Source of the DNA: Desulfurobacterium pacificum
GTDB lineage: Bacteria > Aquificota > Aquificia > Desulfurobacteriales > Desulfurobacteriaceae
Assembly (NCBI RefSeq): GCF_900182835.1
Contig: NZ_FXUB01000001.1
Coordinates: 186,001-250,000, forward strand
Length of the DNA stretch: 64,000 nt
Direction of reading: 5' to 3'
Shown: positions 45,627 to 55,720 of the stretch, in pieces
Position numbering within the stretch: the stretch's first letter is position 1
Layout of the letters: every line of letters begins with the position of its first letter
Made by a program: the position numbers and the translations under genes
Notes under the pieces: model-generated
Told to the model about the DNA's origin: nothing
The model's database searches: none
The model's input: only the letters and a program-made list of their open reading frames with translations

Positions 45627-47516
45627 ATGAGGAAATTCTTAGCTATCGTAACCACCTTAACATTACTATCTACACCCACACTGGCAGCAAACAAACAGAA
45701 CCAAACAGTTCAAATAAACCTTGATTCCGCCGATATTCAAGATTTTACAAAGATTGTTAGTCAAGCCACAGGTAAAAATTTTATCGTTCCTCCCGGATTG
45801 AAGGGAAAAGTAACCATCATCTCTCCCAAACCTATTCCCAAAAAACAACTATTAGATTTATACACTGCCGCCCTTGACGAATTAGGTTATCAGATAGTTG
45901 ATTACGGTAGTTACGTCAAAATAGTAAGAAACAGAAGTGCAACAAAAGAAAGCGCTACAGTCAAAAGCGGAAAAATTGATGGTGGAGATAGAATACTTAC
46001 CTACATAATCATTCCCCACCATATAAAAAGCGTAACGATAGAAGGACTTATAAGAAACTTACTTTCCCCTATAGGTAGAGCAAGCTTCGTCAGAGACATC
46101 AACGCCATCGTTGTAACTGACAAAGAAAAGAATATCCACAAGATAGAAAAAGTCCTACGCCGTCTCGACATATCGCCCGTAAAAATGGAAATAGCTTCAT
46201 TTCAATTTAAAAACGGAAAAGCTGGAGATGCAGCCAAAATCCTAACGGCATTACTTAACAAATCTTTCGCTATAGACTTAATTAAAGCATACCCGTTACC
46301 GGGAAGGGATTACTACCACTTTGCCGTTGATAGCAGAACAAATACTCTATACGTAGTGGGAACCCCCAACGTTATTAAAGAAGTAGCGTCTCTCTATAAG
46401 AAATTAGATAAACCTATTAAAGTTGAAGAAGGGAACATTCATGTAGTAAAACTCAATTACTCCTTCGCCGAAGATACAGCAAAAATATTGGACAAGCTTT
46501 TCAAAGGTAATTCTAAGAAGCTGGGACTTACCGGAACAATAAAAATAGTAGCAGACAAAGGCAGCAACGCTCTCATAATACTTTCTTCTCCTGAAGATTT
46601 TCAGATAATAAAAGACATCATTAAAAATATTGATGTAAAACGTCCACAGGTATTTGTAGAAGTCCAGATAGTAGAAATGTCAATGGATAAACTACTGCAA
46701 ATGGGAGTTGAGTGGAAATTTTTATCCCGTGGTAACTTAGTTCCTTTTGGTGGTAGTCTATACGGAAACCTACCTTTGCAAGAAGGTTACCCATCTGCTT
46801 CACCTGGTCTACTTTTAGGTCTTGCCAAATGGCGAAACGGTTTACCTGATATCGGTTTACTGCTTAACGCCTACGCTAAAGAAGGCGGCGTAAACGTTAT
46901 AGCAACTCCCCAAATATTAACTCTGGATAATGAAGAAGCAGAAATAAACATATCCAAAGTTATTCCTTACTCTACAGGCGTTAAATACGATGCCAATAAC
47001 AACCCTGTAATCAGCTACGACTACAAAGATGTCGGAATTACTTTAAAAATCACTCCCCATATTACTGCATCTGGAGACGTTCGTTTAAAAATCTACGAGA
47101 AGGTGGAGGACGTTGTAGGATATGCCAACGCTGACCAAACAGCCCCTATAACTTCAAAGAGAGAAGCAAAAACAACCGTTGACGTTCAAGACGGTCAGAC
47201 TTTAGTGATAGGTGGTTTAATCAAAAGTAAAAAGCTCACTACGATAGAAAGAGTACCTATCTTAGGTAATATCCCCATAATCGGTAACTTATTTAAGAAA
47301 ACCGGACACCAAATAGAAAAAACAAACCTTTTAGTGTTTATCACTCCAAGAGTAGTAAGAACGAGAGAGGAAGAAAATGCCCTCACAGAAAGTAAGGTTA
47401 AAACTTATGAAAACAACATACGTAAACTTCAGGAATCAAGAAAAGGAATCCTTTCCGACGTTAAAGGATTTGGCGAATTTAAAATGGAAGGAGTAACAAT
47501 AGAAAATGTTAAGTGA
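45627..47516 (+). CDS. gspD: Type II secretion secretin GspD
   Basis: The 629-residue protein has a signal peptide (1-20, ending TLAA), an N0 domain (IQDFTKIVSQATGKNFIVPP), three N domains and the secretin core (about 340-590) with VFVEVQIVEMS, an A-x-x-GG-x-N-VIATPQILTLDNEEAEI segment, VGITLKITPHI and VIGGLIKSKK ... VPILGNIPIIGNLF. It forms the outer-membrane channel. The AGGAGG site precedes the ATG. It is one of two secretins in this operon. Confidence 0.94.
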   Translation: MRKFLAIVTTLTLLSTPTLAANKQNQTVQINLDSADIQDFTKIVSQATGKNFIVPPGLKGKVTIISPKPIPKKQLLDLYTAALDELGYQIVDYGSYVKIVRNRSATKESATVKSGKIDGGDRILTYIIIPHHIKSVTIEGLIRNLLSPIGRASFVRDINAIVVTDKEKNIHKIEKVLRRLDISPVKMEIASFQFKNGKAGDAAKILTALLNKSFAIDLIKAYPLPGRDYYHFAVDSRTNTLYVVGTPNVIKEVASLYKKLDKPIKVEEGNIHVVKLNYSFAEDTAKILDKLFKGNSKKLGLTGTIKIVADKGSNALIILSSPEDFQIIKDIIKNIDVKRPQVFVEVQIVEMSMDKLLQMGVEWKFLSRGNLVPFGGSLYGNLPLQEGYPSASPGLLLGLAKWRNGLPDIGLLLNAYAKEGGVNVIATPQILTLDNEEAEINISKVIPYSTGVKYDANNNPVISYDYKDVGITLKITPHITASGDVRLKIYEKVEDVVGYANADQTAPITSKREAKTTVDVQDGQTLVIGGLIKSKKLTTIERVPILGNIPIIGNLFKKTGHQIEKTNLLVFITPRVVRTREEENALTESKVKTYENNIRKLQESRKGILSDVKGFGEFKMEGVTIENVK

Positions 47517-49104
47517 AAAAGAATTTATCAAACTATTAAAAGAAAACGGATTAGTTCCAGAATCAGCATCAGAAACGTTTTCTAAAATCATAGGAACTTT
47601 GAAATGGAACTCGCCTTTTTTGAAAAATTTATTCAGGAAAGTTAACGTTGAGTTTTACGAAAAGTTACCCACCCTTCCCGATAACAAATTAGTTGATAAA
47701 CTAACTCCAAATTTTATAAGGAAAGAACGCATAATCCCCGTATCCGATAACGAAGAAGAAGTTATTATTGCTACAGATAATCCATTTAACTACACAGGTC
47801 TTAAAAAAGCTGAATGGCTTTTAGAAAAACCTGTTAGAGTCGTAGTTGTTCCTTTTGATGAAGTTAATGAATTTTTAGCGTCACTTTCCTCAGTTGAAGA
47901 AAGTGAGGAAATTGAAGAAACTTTAGAAGATGACTTATTAACCTCTACCGATGAAGCCCCAATTGTCCAATTAGTAAATGACTTGTTAATGAGCGCAGTC
48001 AGAATTAAAGCAAGTGATATCCATTTTGAACCTTTCAAAAATAAAATGAGAATACGCTTTAGAATTGACGGCGTACTTAAAACTGTAAGAGAGATACCAG
48101 CTTCAAAAATCCCCTCCCTCACCTCCCGCCTCAAAATAATGGCAAAATTAGACATAGCCGAAAAACGCCTGCCACAAGACGGCAGGATAATGATAAAAAT
48201 AGGTGGTAAAGAAGTAGACATAAGAGTTTCTACCCTTCCAACCTACTTCGGCGAAAGAGTAGTATTAAGACTTCTAAGTAAAGAATCAATACTATACTCA
48301 ACAAAAGAATTAGGACTTTTAGAAGATGACTATCAAACATTTAGAAAACTAATCGGTTCACCCCACGGAATCATCTTAGTAACAGGACCCACAGGCTCAG
48401 GTAAGACAACAACCCTTTACGCTTCTCTGTCAGAAATTAACAAAGAAGAGATAAACATAATAACAGTAGAAGACCCTGTTGAATACCAACTTGAAGGTAT
48501 CTCACAGGTTCAGGTAAAGCCTGAAATTGGCTTAACCTTTGCAAACGCCCTTCGCAGTATTTTAAGGCAAGACCCTGACGTGATAATGATAGGTGAAATA
48601 AGAGATGTAGAAACGGCAGAAATAGCAATTCAGTCCGCATTAACAGGTCACTTAGTTTTCTCAACTCTTCACACGAACGACGCTGCAAGTTCCGTTACAA
48701 GACTCATAGATATGAAGATAGAACCATTTTTAGTTGCATCTTCCGTTATAGGCGTCATAGCTCAAAGACTTGTAAGAAAGATATGTCCCTACTGTAAAGA
48801 ACCCTACACTCCTACGAAGGAAGAATTAAAGGAATTGGGAATAGAAAGTTTTAATGGTAATTTCTTCAAAGGAAAAGGTTGCGAAAACTGCATGGGAACA
48901 GGTTATTTAGGAAGAACAGCCATCTATGAAATTCTCGTTGTGGATAAAAACGTCCGAAAAGCCATATTAGATGAAAAAGACTCAGATATAATCAAAGAGT
49001 TAGCAGTAAAAAACGGAATGAAAACGTTAAGAATGGACGGAGCAGAAAAGGTAAAAATGGGGATTACGACAACAGAAGAAGTACTAAGAGTTACGAGAGG
49101 ATAG
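47506..49104 (+). CDS. gspE: Type II secretion/type IV pilus assembly ATPase GspE
   Basis: The 532-residue ATPase has an N1E-like domain, Walker [16 protein letters not shown] near 290-305, Asp box VEDPVEYQL, Walker B-region LRQDPDVIMIGEIRD, His box TGHLVFSTLHTNDA and a four-Cys zinc site (CPYC and CENC). It powers pseudopilus or pilus assembly. The ATG overlaps gspD by 11 bp. It is a GspE/PilB type rather than PilT type because the N-terminal domain and zinc site are present. A GGGGATTTTT-type site lies at 48115-48124. Confidence 0.94.
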   Translation: MLSEKEFIKLLKENGLVPESASETFSKIIGTLKWNSPFLKNLFRKVNVEFYEKLPTLPDNKLVDKLTPNFIRKERIIPVSDNEEEVIIATDNPFNYTGLKKAEWLLEKPVRVVVVPFDEVNEFLASLSSVEESEEIEETLEDDLLTSTDEAPIVQLVNDLLMSAVRIKASDIHFEPFKNKMRIRFRIDGVLKTVREIPASKIPSLTSRLKIMAKLDIAEKRLPQDGRIMIKIGGKEVDIRVSTLPTYFGERVVLRLLSKESILYSTKELGLLEDDYQTFRKLIGSPHGIILVTGPTGSGKTTTLYASLSEINKEEINIITVEDPVEYQLEGISQVQVKPEIGLTFANALRSILRQDPDVIMIGEIRDVETAEIAIQSALTGHLVFSTLHTNDAASSVTRLIDMKIEPFLVASSVIGVIAQRLVRKICPYCKEPYTPTKEELKELGIESFNGNFFKGKGCENCMGTGYLGRTAIYEILVVDKNVRKAILDEKDSDIIKELAVKNGMKTLRMDGAEKVKMGITTTEEVLRVTRG

Positions 49105-50322
49105 ATGGCAGTATTCTCTTACAAAGGCTATACTGTAGAAGGAAAAGAAACAAAAGGCGTAATAGAAGCTCCAAACAAATCTGTTGCCATAAGAGAACTC
49201 AAAAGGCAAAATATTTTCCCGTACGAAGTTCAAGAGAAAAGTACAAGCGCTTCTAAGAAAGAACTAAAACTCTTCTTCCTGCGAAAAACTCCAATATCTA
49301 ACGAGGAGTTAGCTCTTTTTTTTAGAACTTTAGGAATTATGCTAAACGCAGGAATACCTATATTAGACGCAATAAACTCACTCTCTAAAGAAGCAGAATC
49401 TGAAAAGTTAAAGGCATTTTATTTAGAAATAGCTTCCGGACTAAAAGAAGGTTTAACGTTAACAGAATCAATAAAGAAAGCTGGTATTAGAGACCCTGTC
49501 TTAATAAATCTCATTCACTCCGGAGAAAAAAGCGGATACCTATCTTCAAACCTACTCATAGCCGCTGAAATTTTAGAAAAGAGAGAGAAACTCAAAAACA
49601 AAGTGGTACAAGCATTAGCTTATCCAACAATACTCATAACGATAGCTTTTAGCGTTGTAGTTTTCATGTTAGTTACAGTCGTCCCTAAAATCGTAAACAT
49701 CTATAAATCAACGGGCGCTGAACTTCCAACAGTTACAAAGTTCACAATAGCGATGAGTAATTTATTCATTAATCATTACGTTATTTTATTACTCTCAACT
49801 CTTTTACTAACACTGCTCCTCTATTACTTTGCAAAGAAAAAACCGCTAACAATAGACAAATGGAAGTTAAAGTTAGGCGTGTTAGGAAAAATTATTCTAT
49901 TTTCTGAACTGCAAAGATTCTTCTCCACAATGGCAATTCTCCTAAAATCGGGAGCTCCGTTAATAGAATCTGTAAACATCTCCATCCAGGCGCTAAAAAA
50001 TACCTACGTAAAGAATAAACTGCAAAAAATCCCCGTCCTCCTCAACTCCGGACACTCTCTAAGCCCTTCCCTATCCCAAACTTCTGTACTTCCAGGATTC
50101 ATACTCCAACTCCTAAAAGCTGGAGAGGAATCTGGAGAGCTACCACAAATGCTTGAAAGAATTGACCTTATCCTAACAGAAGAGATAGAGAGAAAAACTC
50201 AATACTTGACATCTCTATTAGAGCCTGTTACTATGTTATTAGCGGGGTTTATAGTGGGGTTTATCATCTACTCCCTACTTTTACCAATTGTTAGTATAAG
50301 TGTCATTAAGGGGATAAGATGA
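49105..50322 (+). CDS. gspF: Type II secretion/type IV pilus inner-membrane platform GspF
   Basis: The 405-residue protein has the family layout: N-terminal FSYKGYTVEGKETKGVIEAP, two homologous cytoplasmic four-helix domains and three membrane helices (about 170-192, 222-245 and 375-400). Motifs GELPQMLERI and FFRTLGIMLNAGIPILDA are diagnostic. It starts immediately after gspE and overlaps pilM by 4 bp. A GGGGATTTTT-type site lies at 50025-50034. Confidence 0.93.
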   Translation: MAVFSYKGYTVEGKETKGVIEAPNKSVAIRELKRQNIFPYEVQEKSTSASKKELKLFFLRKTPISNEELALFFRTLGIMLNAGIPILDAINSLSKEAESEKLKAFYLEIASGLKEGLTLTESIKKAGIRDPVLINLIHSGEKSGYLSSNLLIAAEILEKREKLKNKVVQALAYPTILITIAFSVVVFMLVTVVPKIVNIYKSTGAELPTVTKFTIAMSNLFINHYVILLLSTLLLTLLLYYFAKKKPLTIDKWKLKLGVLGKIILFSELQRFFSTMAILLKSGAPLIESVNISIQALKNTYVKNKLQKIPVLLNSGHSLSPSLSQTSVLPGFILQLLKAGEESGELPQMLERIDLILTEEIERKTQYLTSLLEPVTMLLAGFIVGFIIYSLLLPIVSISVIKGIR

Positions 50323-51368
50323 AAAAACTAATCAAGTTCTTGAAGGGGGGAGGAAACTACCTCCCAGGCATAGACATAGGTAGTTACAGCGTAAAATTAG
50401 TTCACCTTGAAAGCTATAAAAGGCAATTTAAACTCATTGCTCACGCAGAAATTAAGTACGAAGACCAGGTCATAGCTGGTACCGAAATTGTTGATAGATA
50501 CATGCTTGCCAATTACATTAAAGAACTCCTTAATTCAGCAGGAGTAAAAGAAAAAGAGGTAGCTATACACATCCCCCTATCTTCCTGTTTTTATACAGTC
50601 ATAAGCGTCCCGCAAGAAAAAGACCCGGAACAAGCCGTTAGCGAATATATGCAAAGTATAATAAGCCCTGAAGAAATTTCCGAAGTGAAGATAGATTACA
50701 AAATACTCCCTCTTTCAATAGAAGAGGGGACTATTGATATAGCAATTGCCGCAGTAAAGAAAACCTTCATCAACGATAGAGTTTCTCTCTTAGAACAAGC
50801 CGGATTAAAAGCCGCTGTCGTTGACATAGAACCTGCAGCCTTAAACAATCAGTTCTACATGAACAATCCTGAACATACCGCCACTCCCGTGTGTCTGGTA
50901 GACATAGGTGCATCGTTTACCAAAATAATAGTTTCTTTTGGAGGGTATCCTTACATTACCAGAAACATAGAAACAGGCGGTACTTCCATAACTGAACAAC
51001 TGCAAAAGGAATTTCTGATAAGCGTTGAAGAAGCAGAAGCTCTAAAAAGAGGGGAAAACCTTAAAGAAGTATCCTACGAAACCGCTTTTGAAAAAGTAAT
51101 AACAAAATTTATCAAAAAACTCATTACAGAAATCATGTGGACAATAGAAAACTTCAAAGATAGATTCAATTTAGAGGTAGAAGATATATTCCTTTACGGT
51201 GGTTCATCTAAGCTTAAGGGAATTATAGACGAGATAAAAACCTACTCAGGAAAGAACGTTTATCCTGGAGAACCTTTAAAATTCTCCCAAATTCCAGGAT
51301 GCCAGGAATTTGGAATAGCAACAGGACTATCTCTAAGATATAAGGGTGACGAAAATGCTAAGGTTTAA
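50319..51368 (+). CDS. pilM: Type IV pilus assembly protein PilM
   Basis: The 349-residue actin-like protein has PGIDIGSYSVKLV near 16-28 (phosphate loop 1), VVDIEPAALNNQFY near 168, CLVDIGASFTKIIV near 193 and LYGGSSKLKGI near 291. PilM is cytoplasmic and binds the N-terminal tail of PilN, here a short region beginning LRFNFAEV. The overlap with gspF shows that the T2SS-type and T4P-type genes form one operon. Confidence 0.92.
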   Translation: MKKLIKFLKGGGNYLPGIDIGSYSVKLVHLESYKRQFKLIAHAEIKYEDQVIAGTEIVDRYMLANYIKELLNSAGVKEKEVAIHIPLSSCFYTVISVPQEKDPEQAVSEYMQSIISPEEISEVKIDYKILPLSIEEGTIDIAIAAVKKTFINDRVSLLEQAGLKAAVVDIEPAALNNQFYMNNPEHTATPVCLVDIGASFTKIIVSFGGYPYITRNIETGGTSITEQLQKEFLISVEEAEALKRGENLKEVSYETAFEKVITKFIKKLITEIMWTIENFKDRFNLEVEDIFLYGGSSKLKGIIDEIKTYSGKNVYPGEPLKFSQIPGCQEFGIATGLSLRYKGDENAKV

Positions 51369-51906
51369 TTTTGCAGAAGTTAAAGAATCACAACTCGCAA
51401 AGTATTTAAATCCCGACATACTATTTGCTCTAATAGTAATAATAGGAATCTTATCTGTTACTTACCTTCAAAAAACGGTAATCCAGCAAGAGATAAGCAA
51501 GATTCAAAGTGACATATCTCGTCTGCAAGCAGAAAAAAGAAGGTTATCTGCCGTAGCTAAAGAAGAAAAAATCCTCAAAAAGAAAAAAGAAGAACTCAAC
51601 AGGAAGTTATCTGTAATATCTCAATTAGACAAATCCAGAAATGTTCCATCTTTCCTATACTTCTTCGCAAACCCTTCAAATACTAAAGGTATCTGGCTTG
51701 ACGCTGTTTTTGAAAGAAATAAAAACGCTCTATTCATATCCGGATACGCTTACAACCTCAACAGGCTTTCAGACTTTCTTAAAAAAGTATCTCAAAATTT
51801 AGGAGATATCACTTTCAAGGATGCTTACAGAAAAACGTACGAGAATAAAGAGTTAAAACTAAAAATCAATTACTATACCTTCCAAGTAAACGTGGAGAGA
51901 AAATAA
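51355..51906 (+). CDS. pilN: Type IV pilus alignment protein PilN
   Basis: The ATG at 51355 behind AAGGGTGA is preferred over GTG at 51346. The 183-residue product has a short cytoplasmic tail, one membrane helix (about 22-42), a coiled coil (EISKIQSDISRLQAEKRRL) and a periplasmic ferredoxin-like domain. It overlaps pilM by 14 bp and pilO by 1 bp. PilN pairs with PilO and binds PilM through its tail. Confidence 0.87.
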   Translation: MLRFNFAEVKESQLAKYLNPDILFALIVIIGILSVTYLQKTVIQQEISKIQSDISRLQAEKRRLSAVAKEEKILKKKKEELNRKLSVISQLDKSRNVPSFLYFFANPSNTKGIWLDAVFERNKNALFISGYAYNLNRLSDFLKKVSQNLGDITFKDAYRKTYENKELKLKINYYTFQVNVERK

Positions 51907-52505
51907 TGGAAGCTCTAAGAAGTATATATGAAAGAATAAAAGAAATCCCACGATGGCAGAGGTGGATAGCGATAATTATCATCGGCGGGATTTTGTACTT
52001 ACTCTTATATTCTACACAAATAACACCTCTAAAAGAAAACCTCCAAAGGTTAGAAAAAAATAGAAATACACTCTTACTTTCCGTTAATAGACTCAAAGCA
52101 GTAGAAAAAAGGAGAAACGTTTTAAAGCAAGAAATAGCAAAGTTAGAGAATGAAATCAGAAGCTTAGAATCAAAGTTACCGACTGGTACAGAAAAAGTTG
52201 ATGAAATTATTAAATCAATAAGCTCAGCTGATTCTCAAATGAAAATAATGAGTATCAAACGCTCTAACCCCACCCAAAAGAAATACTACGTTGAAACGCC
52301 TTATCAAATAACGATGATAGGAACGTATCCGCACTTTTTAAGATGGTGTGAAAAGTTATCAAAAGCCAACAGGATATTAGCTTTCGGCAATATATCAATA
52401 AAAGCTATTCAAAGAACTGGAGAAGTTGGTACAGACAAAAACAGTTCAACAAAGGACACCATTCAAGTAGATATGAAAATAAAAGCCTTTAACTTAAAGA
52501 GGTAG
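51906..52505 (+). CDS. pilO: Type IV pilus alignment protein PilO
   Basis: The 199-residue protein has a short basic N-terminus, a membrane helix (about 21-37, WIAIIIIGGILYLLLY), a coiled coil (ENLQRLEKNRNTLLLSV, VLKQEIAKLENEI) and a ferredoxin-like periplasmic domain with TEKVDEIIKSISSA and the MIGTYPHFLRWCEKLSK segment typical of PilO. It forms the inner-membrane alignment complex with PilN. Confidence 0.88.
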   Translation: MEALRSIYERIKEIPRWQRWIAIIIIGGILYLLLYSTQITPLKENLQRLEKNRNTLLLSVNRLKAVEKRRNVLKQEIAKLENEIRSLESKLPTGTEKVDEIIKSISSADSQMKIMSIKRSNPTQKKYYVETPYQITMIGTYPHFLRWCEKLSKANRILAFGNISIKAIQRTGEVGTDKNSSTKDTIQVDMKIKAFNLKR

Positions 52506-52508
52506 TTA

Positions 52509-52946
52509 ATGAAAGGAAAAGTAACCGTTACTTTAATAATCGTTTTTATACTCGCCTCTCAGTCGTCATTTGCTTATAAAAAAGACCCATTTTTAAATCC
52601 AATCAATCTAATTATCAAGAAGAAATTGGCAGAAAAAGCATACCTGAACAAAAAAAAGTTAAACCTAAAACCTTCAAAAGTTAAGCTATTCAAACCTGTT
52701 ATACCCGTTCCTCTTGACTCGCTCGTAATAGAAGGAGTTATAGGGGTAGGAAACGATAACTATCAGCTGGTAACAACTGACCCCAACACAGGTAGAACGT
52801 TCATAATAAAACCAGGAGACCCGATAGCTCCAGACGCCAAAGTAGTAAAAATAACACCTAACAAAGTATATATCGTTAAATACTCCAAAGTAGGAAAAAA
52901 ACTGGTAAAGAAAACTTTAGTCCTCAAAGTGAATACGGAGGGTTAG
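52509..52946 (+). CDS. pilP: Type IV pilus assembly protein PilP
   Basis: The 145-residue product has a signal peptide (about 1-22) without a clear lipobox Cys, an extended region, and the PilP beta-sandwich (LDSLVIEGVIGVGNDNYQLVT, IIKPGDPI, KITPNKVYIV). PilP connects PilNO to the secretin PilQ. The missing lipid anchor is unusual for PilP, which is normally a lipoprotein. It sits 3 bp after pilO. Confidence 0.85.
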   Translation: MKGKVTVTLIIVFILASQSSFAYKKDPFLNPINLIIKKKLAEKAYLNKKKLNLKPSKVKLFKPVIPVPLDSLVIEGVIGVGNDNYQLVTTDPNTGRTFIIKPGDPIAPDAKVVKITPNKVYIVKYSKVGKKLVKKTLVLKVNTEG

Positions 52947-52950
52947 ACAA

Positions 52951-54870
52951 ATGAGGAAAATAATATCTATAACTACAGCCATATTAATAAGCGGAACAGC
53001 TTACGCAGGAAACGTTGAAAGCATAAATGCTATTTACGATGGTAAACAGTTTGAAATAGATATTTCTGCTTCTCAAACCTGCAAAGTTATCCCTGAAGCC
53101 ACAAGAGGAAAAGAGATAAAAGTAAAATTGGAGGATTGCACAGTTTCCAAACTCTACAACATAGGCAAAAGGGGTAATTTTGTAGAATCAGCTATCATAA
53201 AACCTTACAACAAAGGTTCTTTAATAGATTTAAGTCTGCTTAAAAAAGGTGAATTAAAAGTCGTTCAAAACGGCAAACAGATAAAGTTAATTGTCAAACC
53301 AGCTGATTACGTAGTGCCAAAGTTCAACACTGTTAGACTTAAATCTGGCGAAAAACTCATAATCTCTCTGCCTAAACAACCTCAGAAAATAGAGTACTCA
53401 AAATCTAGGAATTTTGTCAGCGTAACCGTATATGGTTTAAAACTCAAAGAAGGTCTTTATAAAGTTCCTTCTCAGTCAATAGAAAGTATTCAAATACAAA
53501 ATAGCAAAAATACCTCACAAATAAAAGTTAAAGTTAATGCAAAAGCAGTTGAAGTCAACGTAGGAAATAACACCATCTCTATAGTCGCATTTTCTATACC
53601 CGAGAAAAAAACGTATGATAAACTAGCAGCAAAAGAAGATAAAACTCTTAAGCTTACTTTAAAATTCACAAATGCCGATGTAAGGTCCGTAATAAAAGCT
53701 ATAGCAAGCGCTGCCGGGTTTAACGTAGTGTTTGACCCGGAAGTTAAAGGTACGGTAAACATAGACTTTTCCAAACCTGTTCCTTGGAAAGAAGCTTTAA
53801 AAGCTGTTCTGGAACCGCTAAACCTTACATACATACAAGCCGAAGATTACATTAGAATCCTACCAAAGAAAAAAATAATCGTTCAAAGGAAGTTGGAGCC
53901 TGTAAACAGTTATATCATTAAGTTGCAGTACGTTGATGCAGAGAAAATCGCCAAGAAACTAAACGAACTGTTCAAATTCAGCAACAAAGAAAAGATAGTA
54001 ACCATTCCAGCAACAAATTCTTTAATCCTAAACGTTACGGAAACACACTATAAAGAAATAGCAAGCGTAGTAAAAGATATAGATAGACCTGAAAAGCAAG
54101 TAATGATTAAAGCTAAAATTATTCAAATTCAATCCAACGCCGAAAAACAGTTAGGTTTTAGTTGGTACATAAGTGGATTTAGCCACTTAGGAACACCACC
54201 TGCTACAGGATTAGCAGGAAGTTATGGATTTAACACCTCAGGATATAATGCACTGATATCTCCCGATGCTCTGTCATCTTCCACTCCTTTTGCTAACGTT
54301 CCTGTAGGAGATAGCACATTAGCATTGGGTATTCTTAATCCATCTCAAACTTTAAGAGTAGAGTTAGCTCTAAAAGCTCTTGAAATTGATGGTGGCGTTC
54401 AAATACTTTCAAGTCCAAAAGTAATGACTCTGAACAACCAAGAAGCATCAATTGAACAGGGTATAGAGATTCCTTATACTGAATCTACATCTACATCAGC
54501 TGGAACAACAACAACTGTATCGTTTAAAAAAGCATCCTTGATATTGAAAGTCAAACCCCATATTACTGGTGATAACAACATAATTATGAATATTGAAGTT
54601 AGAAAGGACTCTCCAAACTACGAATACACAGCTATCACAGGAAACAACGAACCAGCCATTGATACAAGGAACGTCAAATCTGTAGTTAGAATTAAAAACG
54701 GAGATACAGTAGTGATAGGTGGTATTTATGAAAAAGAAAAAATGAAAAGTTCATCAAGAGTTCCCGTTCTTAGCAGAATTCCACTACTTGGTTGGTTATT
54801 CAGAAGTACAGATGTACAAGTTAAAAATACTAAGTTGTTGATATTTATTACGCCAGAAATTATCAAGTAG
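52951..54870 (+). CDS. pilQ: Type IV pilus secretin PilQ
   Basis: The 639-residue protein has a signal peptide (1-19), an N-terminal AMIN-like beta domain (about 25-210), an STN/N0 domain (LTLKFTNADVRSVIKAIASAAG near 230), an N1 domain (YIIKLQYVDAEKIAKKLN) and the secretin core from about 385 (KQVMIKAKIIQIQ, GVQILSSPKVMTLNNQEA, VVIGGIYEKE, VPVLSRIPLLGWLF). It is the second secretin in the operon and clearly differs from the GspD protein in its N-terminal domain. Confidence 0.94.
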   Translation: MRKIISITTAILISGTAYAGNVESINAIYDGKQFEIDISASQTCKVIPEATRGKEIKVKLEDCTVSKLYNIGKRGNFVESAIIKPYNKGSLIDLSLLKKGELKVVQNGKQIKLIVKPADYVVPKFNTVRLKSGEKLIISLPKQPQKIEYSKSRNFVSVTVYGLKLKEGLYKVPSQSIESIQIQNSKNTSQIKVKVNAKAVEVNVGNNTISIVAFSIPEKKTYDKLAAKEDKTLKLTLKFTNADVRSVIKAIASAAGFNVVFDPEVKGTVNIDFSKPVPWKEALKAVLEPLNLTYIQAEDYIRILPKKKIIVQRKLEPVNSYIIKLQYVDAEKIAKKLNELFKFSNKEKIVTIPATNSLILNVTETHYKEIASVVKDIDRPEKQVMIKAKIIQIQSNAEKQLGFSWYISGFSHLGTPPATGLAGSYGFNTSGYNALISPDALSSSTPFANVPVGDSTLALGILNPSQTLRVELALKALEIDGGVQILSSPKVMTLNNQEASIEQGIEIPYTESTSTSAGTTTTVSFKKASLILKVKPHITGDNNIIMNIEVRKDSPNYEYTAITGNNEPAIDTRNVKSVVRIKNGDTVVIGGIYEKEKMKSSSRVPVLSRIPLLGWLFRSTDVQVKNTKLLIFITPEIIK

Positions 54871-54874
54871 TCTA

Positions 54875-55720
54875 ATGTTGGGATTTTTAGTAGTTGATAA
54901 ACCTAAAGGGGTAACGTCCCACGACGTTGTAAAGGAAGTAAGAAAGTTAGTCAAAGATAAAGTAGGGCATTGCGGAACGCTTGACCCGTTGGCTACGGGG
55001 GTTTTAATACTTTCCGCAGGAAAGGCAACAAGACTTTCTGAATATCTGTTAAAACAGGATAAATGTTACCTTGTAAAAGGTGTTTTCGGTTACGACAGTG
55101 ACACCTACGATACAGATGGAAGCGTAAGAAAAGAAGAGTGCAAAACCATATTTAAAGAAGAACTTGAAGCTACTTTATCAAAATTTAAAGGTAAGATTAA
55201 GCAAGTTCCACCTCCTTTTTCAGCAGTTAGAATAAAAGGGAAGAGAGCTTACGAACTTGCAAGAAAAGGCGAAAAAGTAGAACTGCCAGAAAGAGAAGTA
55301 GAAATTTACAAAATAGAACTCATTGATTACAATTTCCCTGAATTTGTTCTAAACGTTTGCTGCTCTTCTGGTACTTATATTCGTTCGCTTGTCTATGATA
55401 TTGGAAAGAGTTTAGGGTGTAGTGCTATCGTTTCTGAATTAAGGAGAACTAAGATAGGAAAAATCACGCTAAATGAAACTGTTAAATTAAGCCAGCTTAA
55501 CAAAGAAAACATTAGTAAATACTTACTAAGTCCCGAAAAAATCCTCCCCTTCCCCACCCTCTCTCTAACCGAAGAACCTTCTTTCAAACGCTTCAAAAAC
55601 GGCGCTCCTTTAAAGGTAAAAGAAAAAGACGGATTATACTCCGTTATGTTTAACGAAAAGTTTATCGGCGTTGGCAGAGTAAAAAATAACGTTCTCAAAG
55701 CAGAAAAGGTTATACTTTAA
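54875..55720 (+). CDS. truB: tRNA pseudouridine-55 synthase
   Basis: The 281-residue protein starts GFLVVDKPKGVTSHDVV, contains the catalytic Asp in GHCGTLDPLATGVL, KYxxKxxFG-like CYLVKGVFGYDSDTYD, and VCCSSGTYIRSLVYDIG, with a short C-terminal PUA-like end (GAPLKVKEKDGLYSVMFN). It makes the universal pseudouridine 55 in the T loop. It starts 4 bp after pilQ and its end overlaps the convergent reverse gyrase gene by 11 bp. Confidence 0.95.
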   Translation: MLGFLVVDKPKGVTSHDVVKEVRKLVKDKVGHCGTLDPLATGVLILSAGKATRLSEYLLKQDKCYLVKGVFGYDSDTYDTDGSVRKEECKTIFKEELEATLSKFKGKIKQVPPPFSAVRIKGKRAYELARKGEKVELPEREVEIYKIELIDYNFPEFVLNVCCSSGTYIRSLVYDIGKSLGCSAIVSELRRTKIGKITLNETVKLSQLNKENISKYLLSPEKILPFPTLSLTEEPSFKRFKNGAPLKVKEKDGLYSVMFNEKFIGVGRVKNNVLKAEKVIL

